Positions 15,432 to 23,095 of a stretch of 45,016 bases of DNA are shown piece by piece; positions within the stretch are counted from its first letter, which is position 1; each line of letters opens with the position of its first letter. Position numbers and translations under genes: made by a program. The notes below the pieces were generated by a model. That model saw only the letters and a list, made by a program, of their open reading frames with translations, did no database searches and was not told the origin of the DNA. Source of the DNA: Planctomycetota bacterium. GTDB taxonomy: Bacteria > Planctomycetota > Phycisphaerae > Phycisphaerales > SM1A02. Location of the stretch: contig RFON01000020.1 of assembly GCA_009926625.1 (NCBI GenBank), positions 1 to 45,016 of the forward strand, written 5' to 3'.

Positions 15432-17138
15432 ATGAAGTCGAAGTTCTTGCTCTCATGTCTCGTCGCAGCAGTGGCTGTTCAGGCCAACGCTGCCGAGGTC
15501 ATCGTTTCCGGTGACATCGCCACGTCGGTCACCTGGACCGCCAACAACACCTACAACCTGCAAGGACAGGTGTTTGTGCTTGCAGGCGCCACCATCACCA
15601 TCGAGCCAGGCACCGTCATCGCCAGCAGCGCTGGTGGTTCGCTGGCGGTTTGCCGCGGCGCGCGCATCGATTGCGAGGGAACTGCGTCGAACCCAATCAT
15701 CTTCACCTCGAAGACCGACTACGACACTTGGACCTCCGCGAATCCCCGCGGCGTGTGGCGTGCAAGCTGCAACGAGTGGGGCAACCTGACGATCATGGGT
15801 CGCGGTTTCGTGGGCAAGTACGGCAACGGCGCCCCATCGACCAACACCGCTGCTCCAAGTGCGACCAACTACGCCCTGATGGAAGGCTTGACGCCAGCTG
15901 GCGGTTCTGACGAGCGCACCCGCTACGGCGGTGGCGATGATCAGGACGACAGCGGCTCGCTCCGTTACACCTCGTTCCGCTACGGCGGTCTCGTGGTGGG
16001 ACTCACCAACGAGCTCAACGGACTCTCGCTGGGCGCTCTTGGTCAGCAGACCCAGATCGATCACGTCGAAATCATGAACAACGTCGATGACGGCATCGAG
16101 ATCTGGGCCGGCAAGGTCGACCTCCGATACTTCTCGATCTGGAACATCGGTGACGATTCGTTCGATGTGGATCACGGATGGCGCGGTCGCGGTCAGTTCG
16201 GACTGATCGTGCAGGGCTACTCCAAGAACGCAGCATCGGGCTCGGGCGTTTGCGACTCGATCATCGAGATCGACGGCGCTGCGAAGTCTGACGCCCAGCC
16301 TGTTTCGACTGTGTCGCTCTACAACATGACGCTCATCGGACAGCCGCTCAGCGGCAAGCGCGCCATCAAGTTCCGTGACGGAGCCCGTCTCCAGGTCAAC
16401 AACAGCATCATCATGGATGTTGGTGAGGCCGTTGTCCGAAACGACAACACCGACGGCGAGGCAACGGACGGACAGACCGGCTACGGCCACAACGGCACCC
16501 TGACCTTCAACGCGTGCTGGACGACGGATTTCAACGTGTACTCCACGGTGAACCCCTTCACCTCGAACCCAACCCCCGCTGAGGCTTACACGAGCCAAGA
16601 TGGCGGCAAGCTGAGCCAGATCACTGACACCGTGTTCTTCAACAACGTCAATTCCGCTGCGTACACGACAGCGAACTCCGTTGGCGTCTTCGCTGCCGGC
16701 AACAACAATGTGATCGCAACGGCTTCGCCGATTGCATCGATCACCCGCGGTCCAACGCAGGTTCTGACCGGTGTCGCCATCCAGCCCGTCATCGGACTGG
16801 ATCCTCGTGCTGCAAACGATGCAGTGTCGTCCGTGACTGCGCCTCCGCCAAATGGGTTCTATCTGCCAGTGTCGTATCGTGGCGCATTCGGTCCCAATGA
16901 GAACTGGATGTGCGGATGGACGGCTGCGTCCCAGTACGGTTACAGCATCGCGCCTCCAGGCGGATGCCAGGAGCCGTGCCCAACTGACCTTGATGCCGAT
17001 CGCGTGACATCTGCCTCTGACGCCACGATCCTCCTCGGTTCGTGGGGTGTGGCGGGCGCAGCGGACTTCAACTTCTCAGGAGCTGTTGACGCAGCTGACT
17101 TGACCACGCTGCTCGGCGCTTGGGGCAGCTGCGACTAA
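15432..17138 (+). CDS. Secreted beta-helix protein with dockerin-like C-terminal tail, probable partner of the TonB-dependent receptor
   Basis: A 568-residue exported protein (signal peptide MKSKFLLSCLVAAVAVQANA). The body matches a widespread family of secreted proteins in TonB-rich bacteria: NEWGNLTIMGRGF, then NELNGLSLGALGQQTQIDHVEI, DDGIEIWAGKVDLRYF and DDSFDVDHGWRGRGQFGLIV. The last about 50 residues hold two dockerin-like motifs (DLDADRVTSASDATILLGSWG and a second ending GAWGSCD). An ATG at 15423 is only 1 nt from AGGAG, whereas 15432 has a 10-nt gap, so I prefer 15432. A perfect hairpin terminator follows, suggesting a strongly expressed single gene. Binding of a substrate handed to the receptor is inference. 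Confidence 0.85.
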   Translation: MKSKFLLSCLVAAVAVQANAAEVIVSGDIATSVTWTANNTYNLQGQVFVLAGATITIEPGTVIASSAGGSLAVCRGARIDCEGTASNPIIFTSKTDYDTWTSANPRGVWRASCNEWGNLTIMGRGFVGKYGNGAPSTNTAAPSATNYALMEGLTPAGGSDERTRYGGGDDQDDSGSLRYTSFRYGGLVVGLTNELNGLSLGALGQQTQIDHVEIMNNVDDGIEIWAGKVDLRYFSIWNIGDDSFDVDHGWRGRGQFGLIVQGYSKNAASGSGVCDSIIEIDGAAKSDAQPVSTVSLYNMTLIGQPLSGKRAIKFRDGARLQVNNSIIMDVGEAVVRNDNTDGEATDGQTGYGHNGTLTFNACWTTDFNVYSTVNPFTSNPTPAEAYTSQDGGKLSQITDTVFFNNVNSAAYTTANSVGVFAAGNNNVIATASPIASITRGPTQVLTGVAIQPVIGLDPRAANDAVSSVTAPPPNGFYLPVSYRGAFGPNENWMCGWTAASQYGYSIAPPGGCQEPCPTDLDADRVTSASDATILLGSWGVAGAADFNFSGAVDAADLTTLLGAWGSCD

Positions 17139-17171
17139 GTTTCGGTAGCACAATCGCTTCACACACATTTC

Positions 17172-17208
17172 GGCGCTTGGCGGTGGAGATCGCTCCCCGC
17201 CAAGCGCC
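17172..17208 (+). terminator. Hairpin terminator after the secreted beta-helix gene
   Basis: GGCGCTTGGCGG (17172-17183) and CCGCCAAGCGCC (17197-17208) are a perfect 12-bp inverted repeat with a 13-nt loop, followed by TTTCGGCTTC. It starts 33 nt after the stop codon. The T-run is short, but stem strength and position fit an intrinsic terminator. Confidence 0.8.
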
Positions 17209-17220
17209 TTTCGGCTTCAA

Positions 17221-18522
17221 ATGAGATCCTCAGCATTCCCACCTTTGACATTCAGTCTGCGGGCGGTCCTTTGCGTGATCGTTGCCGCTTCGTTCGCTTG
17301 TGAGACGAAATCCCCGCAGGTAAAGGGAGACGCGGCGTCGGTCTCCAGCCCACAGCCGTCCACAGCGACGGCCCCACCGCCGTCCACGCCGACGGTCGCA
17401 TCACAGGTCGCACCGCCAGCCGCACCACCGCCCGCCCCACTCTTGGAACAGGCAATGGATGTGGCTTCATCGCCGCACGGCAAGTCGCATGCGCGCGTGA
17501 AGTCGCGGTTGCAGCGAGATGTTGTTCTCACAGCTATTCAACTTCAGGCACTTGATGCTGCGCTGCGTTACGCGGACAGGATCGAGGATGCACGGCGTGC
17601 GGAGTCGCTTGCGATCCTCGCGCAGGCGTTCGCCCAGGCGGGGGACAGGGCGCGTGCAGATCAGTGCGTGATTCGTGCCATTGATCTTTCGGCGTCCACA
17701 GAGGGTGCCACGCAAGAGCGAATTCTCACGGAGATTGCCGTCGCATTTGCCGTGATGGGTCAATCGGAGAAGGCGCGGCAGTTTGCAGGGCGCGTTCCAC
17801 AGGAACTCACGGGGCGGGTCGAAGCGGAAATCGCCGCACGCGTGACGATCGAAGAGTTGGATCGTCAGTGCGATGCCTTTGATCGAGCGATCAAGACCGG
17901 CAACCTCGATGTCGTGCGTTCGGGCATTGGCGGCTATTTCGCCGTCCTGAAGCGAGTTCGTGGTGATGCGAGCCGCTGCGATCGCGCGGAGAAGGCGATC
18001 CGCGCCGCCATGCCGGGGTTGCCGATCGAGTATCGAATCGACGCATCCATTCGCCTCTCCGATGAACTTGATGCGCAGGGGCGCACCGACGAGGCGATGG
18101 CGGAAGTTGTGCGTGCGCGCGACCTGCTGAGGACATCGGATTTCCTCCCCGACAGCAGCGGTCCGGTCGGGCGAGATCTTGCACTCGCCTTCGAGCGCCG
18201 CGGGGATGGAGTGCGTGCGCGCCAACTCCTGCTTGACATGGTTGCCGCGTACGAGCGCGATCCCAAGGCGATGGTTGACATTGAGCGCGCTGATTACCTC
18301 TGTCCGTTGGCGGCAGCCTTGGCACAGGTTGGTGACACTGAGAATGCGCTGCGCGTGTGGTCGCTTGCATTGGAGGCGGGCAGCATCAATCCGAACGCTC
18401 GTCCCCGCGCCGAGGATCTTTGCATGATCATGCTTGCAATGGCCCGTCAGGGAATCGAGCCGACGGAGGGGATGCGCAGCAAGATGGCGCAGATGAGGGA
18501 GGGGCTCCAACCTCCATGGTGA
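17221..18522 (+). CDS. Exported TPR-like repeat protein, possible lipoprotein
   Basis: A 433-residue protein. A hydrophobic leader ends in ASFAC (Cys near residue 27), an imperfect lipobox. A Pro/Ala/Thr-rich linker (35-75) follows, then helical repeats of TPR type (SLAILAQAFAQAGDRARADQCVIRAI, LALAFERRGDGVRARQLLLDM). Function unknown. It starts only 12 nt after the terminator stem and lacks an evident ribosome-binding site, so the start is uncertain. Its 3' end overlaps the receptor gene start by 7 nt, so the two are probably co-transcribed, and it may be an accessory of the receptor. Confidence 0.75.
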   Translation: MRSSAFPPLTFSLRAVLCVIVAASFACETKSPQVKGDAASVSSPQPSTATAPPPSTPTVASQVAPPAAPPPAPLLEQAMDVASSPHGKSHARVKSRLQRDVVLTAIQLQALDAALRYADRIEDARRAESLAILAQAFAQAGDRARADQCVIRAIDLSASTEGATQERILTEIAVAFAVMGQSEKARQFAGRVPQELTGRVEAEIAARVTIEELDRQCDAFDRAIKTGNLDVVRSGIGGYFAVLKRVRGDASRCDRAEKAIRAAMPGLPIEYRIDASIRLSDELDAQGRTDEAMAEVVRARDLLRTSDFLPDSSGPVGRDLALAFERRGDGVRARQLLLDMVAAYERDPKAMVDIERADYLCPLAAALAQVGDTENALRVWSLALEAGSINPNARPRAEDLCMIMLAMARQGIEPTEGMRSKMAQMREGLQPPW

Positions 18523-21500
18523 TGCACGGGCGATTTGTTGTCGCCTTTGTCATTCTGCTTTTGCTGGCCGCCGCGCCTGCCCTCGGGCAGGCTGCTGTCG
18601 GCGGCACCGTGCGCGGAACCGTCACCGACAAGGAGTTCGGCGTTCCCGTGGTGGGTGCGGCGGTCAGCATCCTCGGAACGCGGGCGCGGGTGATCACATC
18701 CGAAACCGGTTCGTTCACGATTCCGAGTGTGACCACCGGCACCTACACGCTGGTGTTCACCAAGGACGGCTATGTCCGTGAGGTGCGGCCGAATGTGGGG
18801 GTTGTCAATGGTCAGTTGACGGATGTCGACGCAACGATGGCCGGCGAGTTCGAGGATCTCGACGAGGTCGTTGTCCAAGACATCAATGTGGAGCAGCAAG
18901 AGGCGGCGCCGATCCAGGTCATCACGCCGCCCGAGATCGTGCCGATCGTCATCGTGCAGCCGATGGAGTTCACACTGCGACTCGACAGCCCGCAGTTGCT
19001 CGATATTGTCGGCGTCGACACGATTTCACGGTCGGGCGCGGGTGATGCAGCGGCCGCGCTGCTGTTGGTGCCGGGCGCAACGCTGCAGGAGGGCAAGTAC
19101 GCCGTTGTGCGCGGACTGCCCGATCGCTATGTGAGCGTGCTGCTCGACAGTGTGCGATTGCCTGTCTCAACGCCTGGCAAGCGCGCTGTGCAGCTCGATC
19201 AGTTCCCCGCGGCGGTGATCCAGAGCATCCAAGTCAGCAAGAGTTTCACCCCCGATCTGCAGGGCGAGGCATCGGGAGGCGGCGTGAATGTCGTGCTGAA
19301 GGACATCCCTGACGAAGGGATCTTCCAGATCCGTGCGCAGTACGGGATCAACTCTCAAGTCAAGAATGGGTCGTTCCTGACCTATCCCGGCGGGCAACTG
19401 GACTTTTGGGGTGGCAATGATGTGCTGCAAACGCAGCCCGACTTGATCGGCCAGCCGTGGCCGAACAATCCCACCGGGACCACGACGGGCAATGCGCCGC
19501 CGATTTACAAGTGGTCTGTCGCCGCGGGCGACTCTTGGCAAGTGGACGACGACCTCAAGGTTGGTGGTTTCGGCAACTTCTTCTACGACGCAGGCGCCTC
19601 GTACTTCGACAATGGACAGTTGAATCAGTACTTGCAAGCGACGCCAGGAACGTCGTTGGTCCCGCAGACATCGGAGGGGGCAAACCCCGTTCCAGGCGGG
19701 CAGTACATCACGCAGCTCTACGATGTCACGCAGGGAACGCAGTCGATCCAGTGGGGTGGTATGGGGGCCTTTGGGCTCGAGACCGAGCAGCACAAGATCG
19801 GCGCAAAGTTCATCTATACGCAATTGTCCGAGAGCCAGGCAGTTCTGCTCATCGACCAGCGTGGAAAGGACTATTTTTTCCCCAACTACGACGTGAATGA
19901 TCCCTTCGGTCCAGGCAACGAAGGCGCCGAAGCGTTTGAAGCTCCGTGGCAGCGACTCGAGACGCTCGATTATTCACAGGTCATCACCGAAGCGCTGATT
20001 CTCAACGGAGAGCACACGCTTGGATTCCTCGGACCCAACGAGGCAGAGGAACTGCCCGAACCGATTGCCTTGGGCGCCCCAAAGATCGACTGGCGATTCG
20101 CGCTGAGCAAGGCGAGCGAAAATCAGCCGGACCAGACTCAGTTTGCATCCATCTGGAAGCCTGTCAGCGGAATCGCACCCGGATTTGTTCTCCCCGAGGA
20201 GTGGACATACACGGACGATCTCGTCCCGTTCAGTAGTGCTGGTTTCGTCCAGCACATCAACTACTTCAACGAAGAGCAGAGCATTCAGGGCGCGACAAAC
20301 ATCAAGTTGCCGTTCCTTCAGTGGAACGACCGCGAGGGGTACATCAAGTTTGGAATGTTCGTCGACTCCCTGTCGCGAAAGTACACCCAAGACACCTTCT
20401 ACAACGACACGAACCCGCCGGGCACGACTTCCTACCAGGCCCCGTGGACGGATCCGTGGAGCCAAGTGTTTCCATCACAGGGTCAGCCGATTCTTCAGAG
20501 CAACGCCGACATTTCATACAACGGCAGCCAACTCATCGCGGCTGGCTACGGGATGATCGACCTGCCATTCAATGAGACGATGAACCTCGTCACAGGCGTG
20601 AGGTACGAAGTCACGGACATGACGACCACAGTTGTGCCAGACGAATTCGCGCTGTGGCTTCCGCCAGGTGGTGGGAACCCCGGCTTCATCATCGATTACC
20701 CGCCGAGCGAGTACAACGCCAACATCAACCAGGCAAACATACTGCCGATGGTCGGCTTGAACTGGAACATCCGCGACGATCTGGTGCTGCGAACTGCGTT
20801 CGCGCAGACGCTCGCGCGCCCAAACTTCTTCGAACTCGTGCCCGTGTTGCAATACGAGTATGTCGGTGGGCCGCTCTTCATCGGAAATCCTGCGCTTCAG
20901 ATGAGTTCCCTCAACAACTACGACCTGCGTCTCGACTGGACCCCCGAGGAAGAGTGGCTCATCTCAGGATCAGTGTTCTACAAGCAGATCTATGACCCGA
21001 TCCAATATGTCCAGCGCTTTGCCGCCAGTTTCAGTTACACCACGCCCGAAAACTTTGACTCCGCCACCCTATTCGGCGTCGAGATCGAAGGTCGGGTGAC
21101 CGCTGAGCCGTTGTTGGGTGAGGACTTCAAGGGCTTAGCCACGGGCGCCAACTTCACCTACATGAACTCGCAGGTGCAACTGCCCGAGATTGATCAGGCC
21201 GCATTCCGTGCGTACGGCGTCGATGTCTCATCGCTGCCCATGACGGCCACTCCCGACTACTTGTTCAATGTCAATGTGACCTACGACTATGAGCAGACGG
21301 GGACGCAGGTCGGCATTTTCTATAACTACCAAGGGAAGTCGTTGGTCTCTGGCGCATCGACCGAGTCATCGGGTTTCCCTGTTCCAGTGGCGGGGGATCT
21401 GGTGCCGTCCATCTATCAACTTCCCTACGGAACGCTCAACTTCACGCTGCAGCAGCGGCTCTTCTATGGTTTCGCATGTAGTTTCGCAGCGAAGAATCTG

Positions 21501-21617
21501 ACTAATCCGATTCGTGAGACGCAGTTCGAGAGTTTCGACGGGCAGACAGCCGTCAACTCCACCTATACGGCAGGCATCGACCTGACATTCGGACTCTCCT
21601 GGCAATTGATCTTCTGA
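18516..21617 (+). CDS. TonB-dependent outer-membrane receptor with carboxypeptidase-regulatory-like N-terminal domain
   Basis: A 1033-residue receptor. A signal peptide (1-24) precedes a carboxypeptidase-regulatory-like domain (about 28-108). A TonB-box-like DEVVVQ lies at 116-121. The plug (about 155-263) contains VVRGLPDRYVSVLLDSVRLP and SKSFTPDLQGEASGGGVNVV. The rest is a beta-barrel rich in aromatic strands and ends in Phe (LSWQLIF), the usual signal for outer-membrane assembly. The ATG at 18516 lies 12 nt after GGGAGGGG. It should import a ligand using the ExbB-ExbD-TonB set upstream. No siderophore- or cobalamin-specific feature is visible, so the ligand is unknown. Confidence 0.92.
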   Translation: MVMHGRFVVAFVILLLLAAAPALGQAAVGGTVRGTVTDKEFGVPVVGAAVSILGTRARVITSETGSFTIPSVTTGTYTLVFTKDGYVREVRPNVGVVNGQLTDVDATMAGEFEDLDEVVVQDINVEQQEAAPIQVITPPEIVPIVIVQPMEFTLRLDSPQLLDIVGVDTISRSGAGDAAAALLLVPGATLQEGKYAVVRGLPDRYVSVLLDSVRLPVSTPGKRAVQLDQFPAAVIQSIQVSKSFTPDLQGEASGGGVNVVLKDIPDEGIFQIRAQYGINSQVKNGSFLTYPGGQLDFWGGNDVLQTQPDLIGQPWPNNPTGTTTGNAPPIYKWSVAAGDSWQVDDDLKVGGFGNFFYDAGASYFDNGQLNQYLQATPGTSLVPQTSEGANPVPGGQYITQLYDVTQGTQSIQWGGMGAFGLETEQHKIGAKFIYTQLSESQAVLLIDQRGKDYFFPNYDVNDPFGPGNEGAEAFEAPWQRLETLDYSQVITEALILNGEHTLGFLGPNEAEELPEPIALGAPKIDWRFALSKASENQPDQTQFASIWKPVSGIAPGFVLPEEWTYTDDLVPFSSAGFVQHINYFNEEQSIQGATNIKLPFLQWNDREGYIKFGMFVDSLSRKYTQDTFYNDTNPPGTTSYQAPWTDPWSQVFPSQGQPILQSNADISYNGSQLIAAGYGMIDLPFNETMNLVTGVRYEVTDMTTTVVPDEFALWLPPGGGNPGFIIDYPPSEYNANINQANILPMVGLNWNIRDDLVLRTAFAQTLARPNFFELVPVLQYEYVGGPLFIGNPALQMSSLNNYDLRLDWTPEEEWLISGSVFYKQIYDPIQYVQRFAASFSYTTPENFDSATLFGVEIEGRVTAEPLLGEDFKGLATGANFTYMNSQVQLPEIDQAAFRAYGVDVSSLPMTATPDYLFNVNVTYDYEQTGTQVGIFYNYQGKSLVSGASTESSGFPVPVAGDLVPSIYQLPYGTLNFTLQQRLFYGFACSFAAKNLTNPIRETQFESFDGQTAVNSTYTAGIDLTFGLSWQLIF

Positions 21618-21628
21618 CGGACTCCACC

Positions 21629-22405
21629 ATGCAACGCACCGCTCCATCCCTCATGCTGATCGCATCCGCGCTCGCTTTTCTGCTCACCTCATCGCCGGCA
21701 CAGGCCCAGTCCGATGCGCCAAGCGCTCCAGCTGCCGCAGGCGATGCCGCTGCCGAACCGGCATCGATCGAACCCAAGCCGCTGCTTGACGAGAACGGCA
21801 ATCCGTTCCCGGAGCCTCGTCCGAAGGCGCCTGACTTCAACGCGGAGATCGCTGCAACCAGATTTGCCGAACTGGCGATGGCCGATGTGCTGATGGAGCT
21901 CGCGCTCGGTCAGTTGGTGAAGCAGAACGGCGAGACCAAGTCGGTGCGTGATTACGCCCACCGTATTGTCACGAACCACACGGCCATCCAGCTCATCCTC
22001 GCAAAGTCCGCCGCAGCGAGCGGCGTCACGCTGCCGACCGACCTCACGCCAGAACAGATGCAAGTCCTTGAACGCTTGAGCGCGTTCAGCGGCGAGGCAC
22101 TCGACCGTGAGTACCTCTGGGAGCAGTCGCTCCGGCAGCCCCGCACCATGGCCATGTACCGCTGGCAGTACGACAACTGCGATGATGACAAGCTCAAGGT
22201 CTTTGTCGTCGGCACAACGCCGATCATCCAGGTGCACACCCGCATCGCCGATGAACTGCACAAGAAGGTGAACGCGCAGGAGATTCGCCTTCTCGAACTG
22301 CGCGTCGAAGCCGAACGCAAGGCTGAGCAGGAACGCAAGCAGGCCGAGGCGCAAGCCGCTGCTGACGCCGCCGCGAAGAAGTCCACCCGCAAGTTCAAGA
22401 AGTAG
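21629..22405 (+). CDS. Exported DUF4142-like protein
   Basis: A 258-residue protein with a signal peptide ending near residue 26 (SSPAQAQ). The central helical domain (about 70-215) follows the DUF4142 pattern: FAELAMADVLMELALGQL, DYAHRIVTNHTAIQLIL, GVTLPTDLTPEQ and a C-terminal LKVFVVGTTPIIQVH segment. A charged Lys/Gln/Ala tail (about 220-258) follows. The family is periplasmic and functionally obscure. It starts 11 nt after the receptor stop, so it probably belongs to the same transcript. The ribosome-binding site is weak. Confidence 0.8.
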   Translation: MQRTAPSLMLIASALAFLLTSSPAQAQSDAPSAPAAAGDAAAEPASIEPKPLLDENGNPFPEPRPKAPDFNAEIAATRFAELAMADVLMELALGQLVKQNGETKSVRDYAHRIVTNHTAIQLILAKSAAASGVTLPTDLTPEQMQVLERLSAFSGEALDREYLWEQSLRQPRTMAMYRWQYDNCDDDKLKVFVVGTTPIIQVHTRIADELHKKVNAQEIRLLELRVEAERKAEQERKQAEAQAAADAAAKKSTRKFKK

Positions 22406-22470
22406 CGCTGCGAGCGCGCCCAGTCAGACTTGAGCGCCGGCTCTTCAGACCCGATTCTTCATCGCCGACC

Positions 22471-22818
22471 TCATTGGCGAATGCGGCTTGCGCCCAACAG
22501 CCCGGCCGCGAAAAGAAGGGCGACAACCCCAGGAGCGGGAACAATCGACCCGCCGTTCAGGCCAGTGGACTGTTCGATGCTTGACAGGTCCGTGCCGCCG
22601 TTCGACCACCGCATGTGCAACTGGGAGCCCGATGCCCACGCAGCGGCCGAGGCGAACCCTCGCGACTCGGTCGCAACGCCGAGGATGTTCGTCATGGTGG
22701 CGACCGAGGGGGTCGATTCGGCCAAGGTCCACACATCGCGCGCGTCACTCGCGGCAGCAGACGACTCCAAAGATCCGACAATCGCAACGCTTGCAACTGC
22801 AAACAAGATCGAGCGCAT
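22471..22818 (-). CDS. Small PEP-CTERM-like secreted protein
   Basis: A 115-residue protein with a signal peptide (MRSILFAVASVAIVGSLESSAAA) and a C-terminal sorting tail IVPAPGVVALLFAAGLLGASR, the PAPG plus hydrophobic helix plus basic end typical of this lineage. The region between is short and unrecognised. The ATG at 22818 has an AGAAGAG-like purine run about 6 nt upstream; the open frame extends further but without a better start. It is divergent from the cytochrome gene and convergent with the DUF4142 gene. Export followed by exosortase-type processing is inferred from the tail. Confidence 0.75.
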   Translation of the reverse strand: MRSILFAVASVAIVGSLESSAAASDARDVWTLAESTPSVATMTNILGVATESRGFASAAAWASGSQLHMRWSNGGTDLSSIEQSTGLNGGSIVPAPGVVALLFAAGLLGASRIRQ

Positions 22819-23095
22819 AGGGACTCTTCTCTCGCTCATCGAAGAAGGGGGGGCTGCGCCGCTGCGGGAGCAGCGGAAAGGGGACGCAGGTCTTCGAGCG
22901 GGAGGAATGCTGCCACAAGAGTTTTCAGAGGTCACAAATGTCCTATGAGCGGGTTGCTCAAGGTTTGTGAGCCTGATGCTGTCGGGCGCGCGATTTCCGC
23001 TTCGAAGTCCGAAATGATCCTTTGAAACACGACATTTCGATCTTTCTTGCAGCCTGGCGGTCCCCTGTGGCAAATCGTGGCGCAAACTGGATCTG

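Noticed and set aside
15453..16598. 381-codon open frame on minus
   Set aside because: Antisense to the well-supported secreted protein; no signal peptide, domain or ribosome-binding site.
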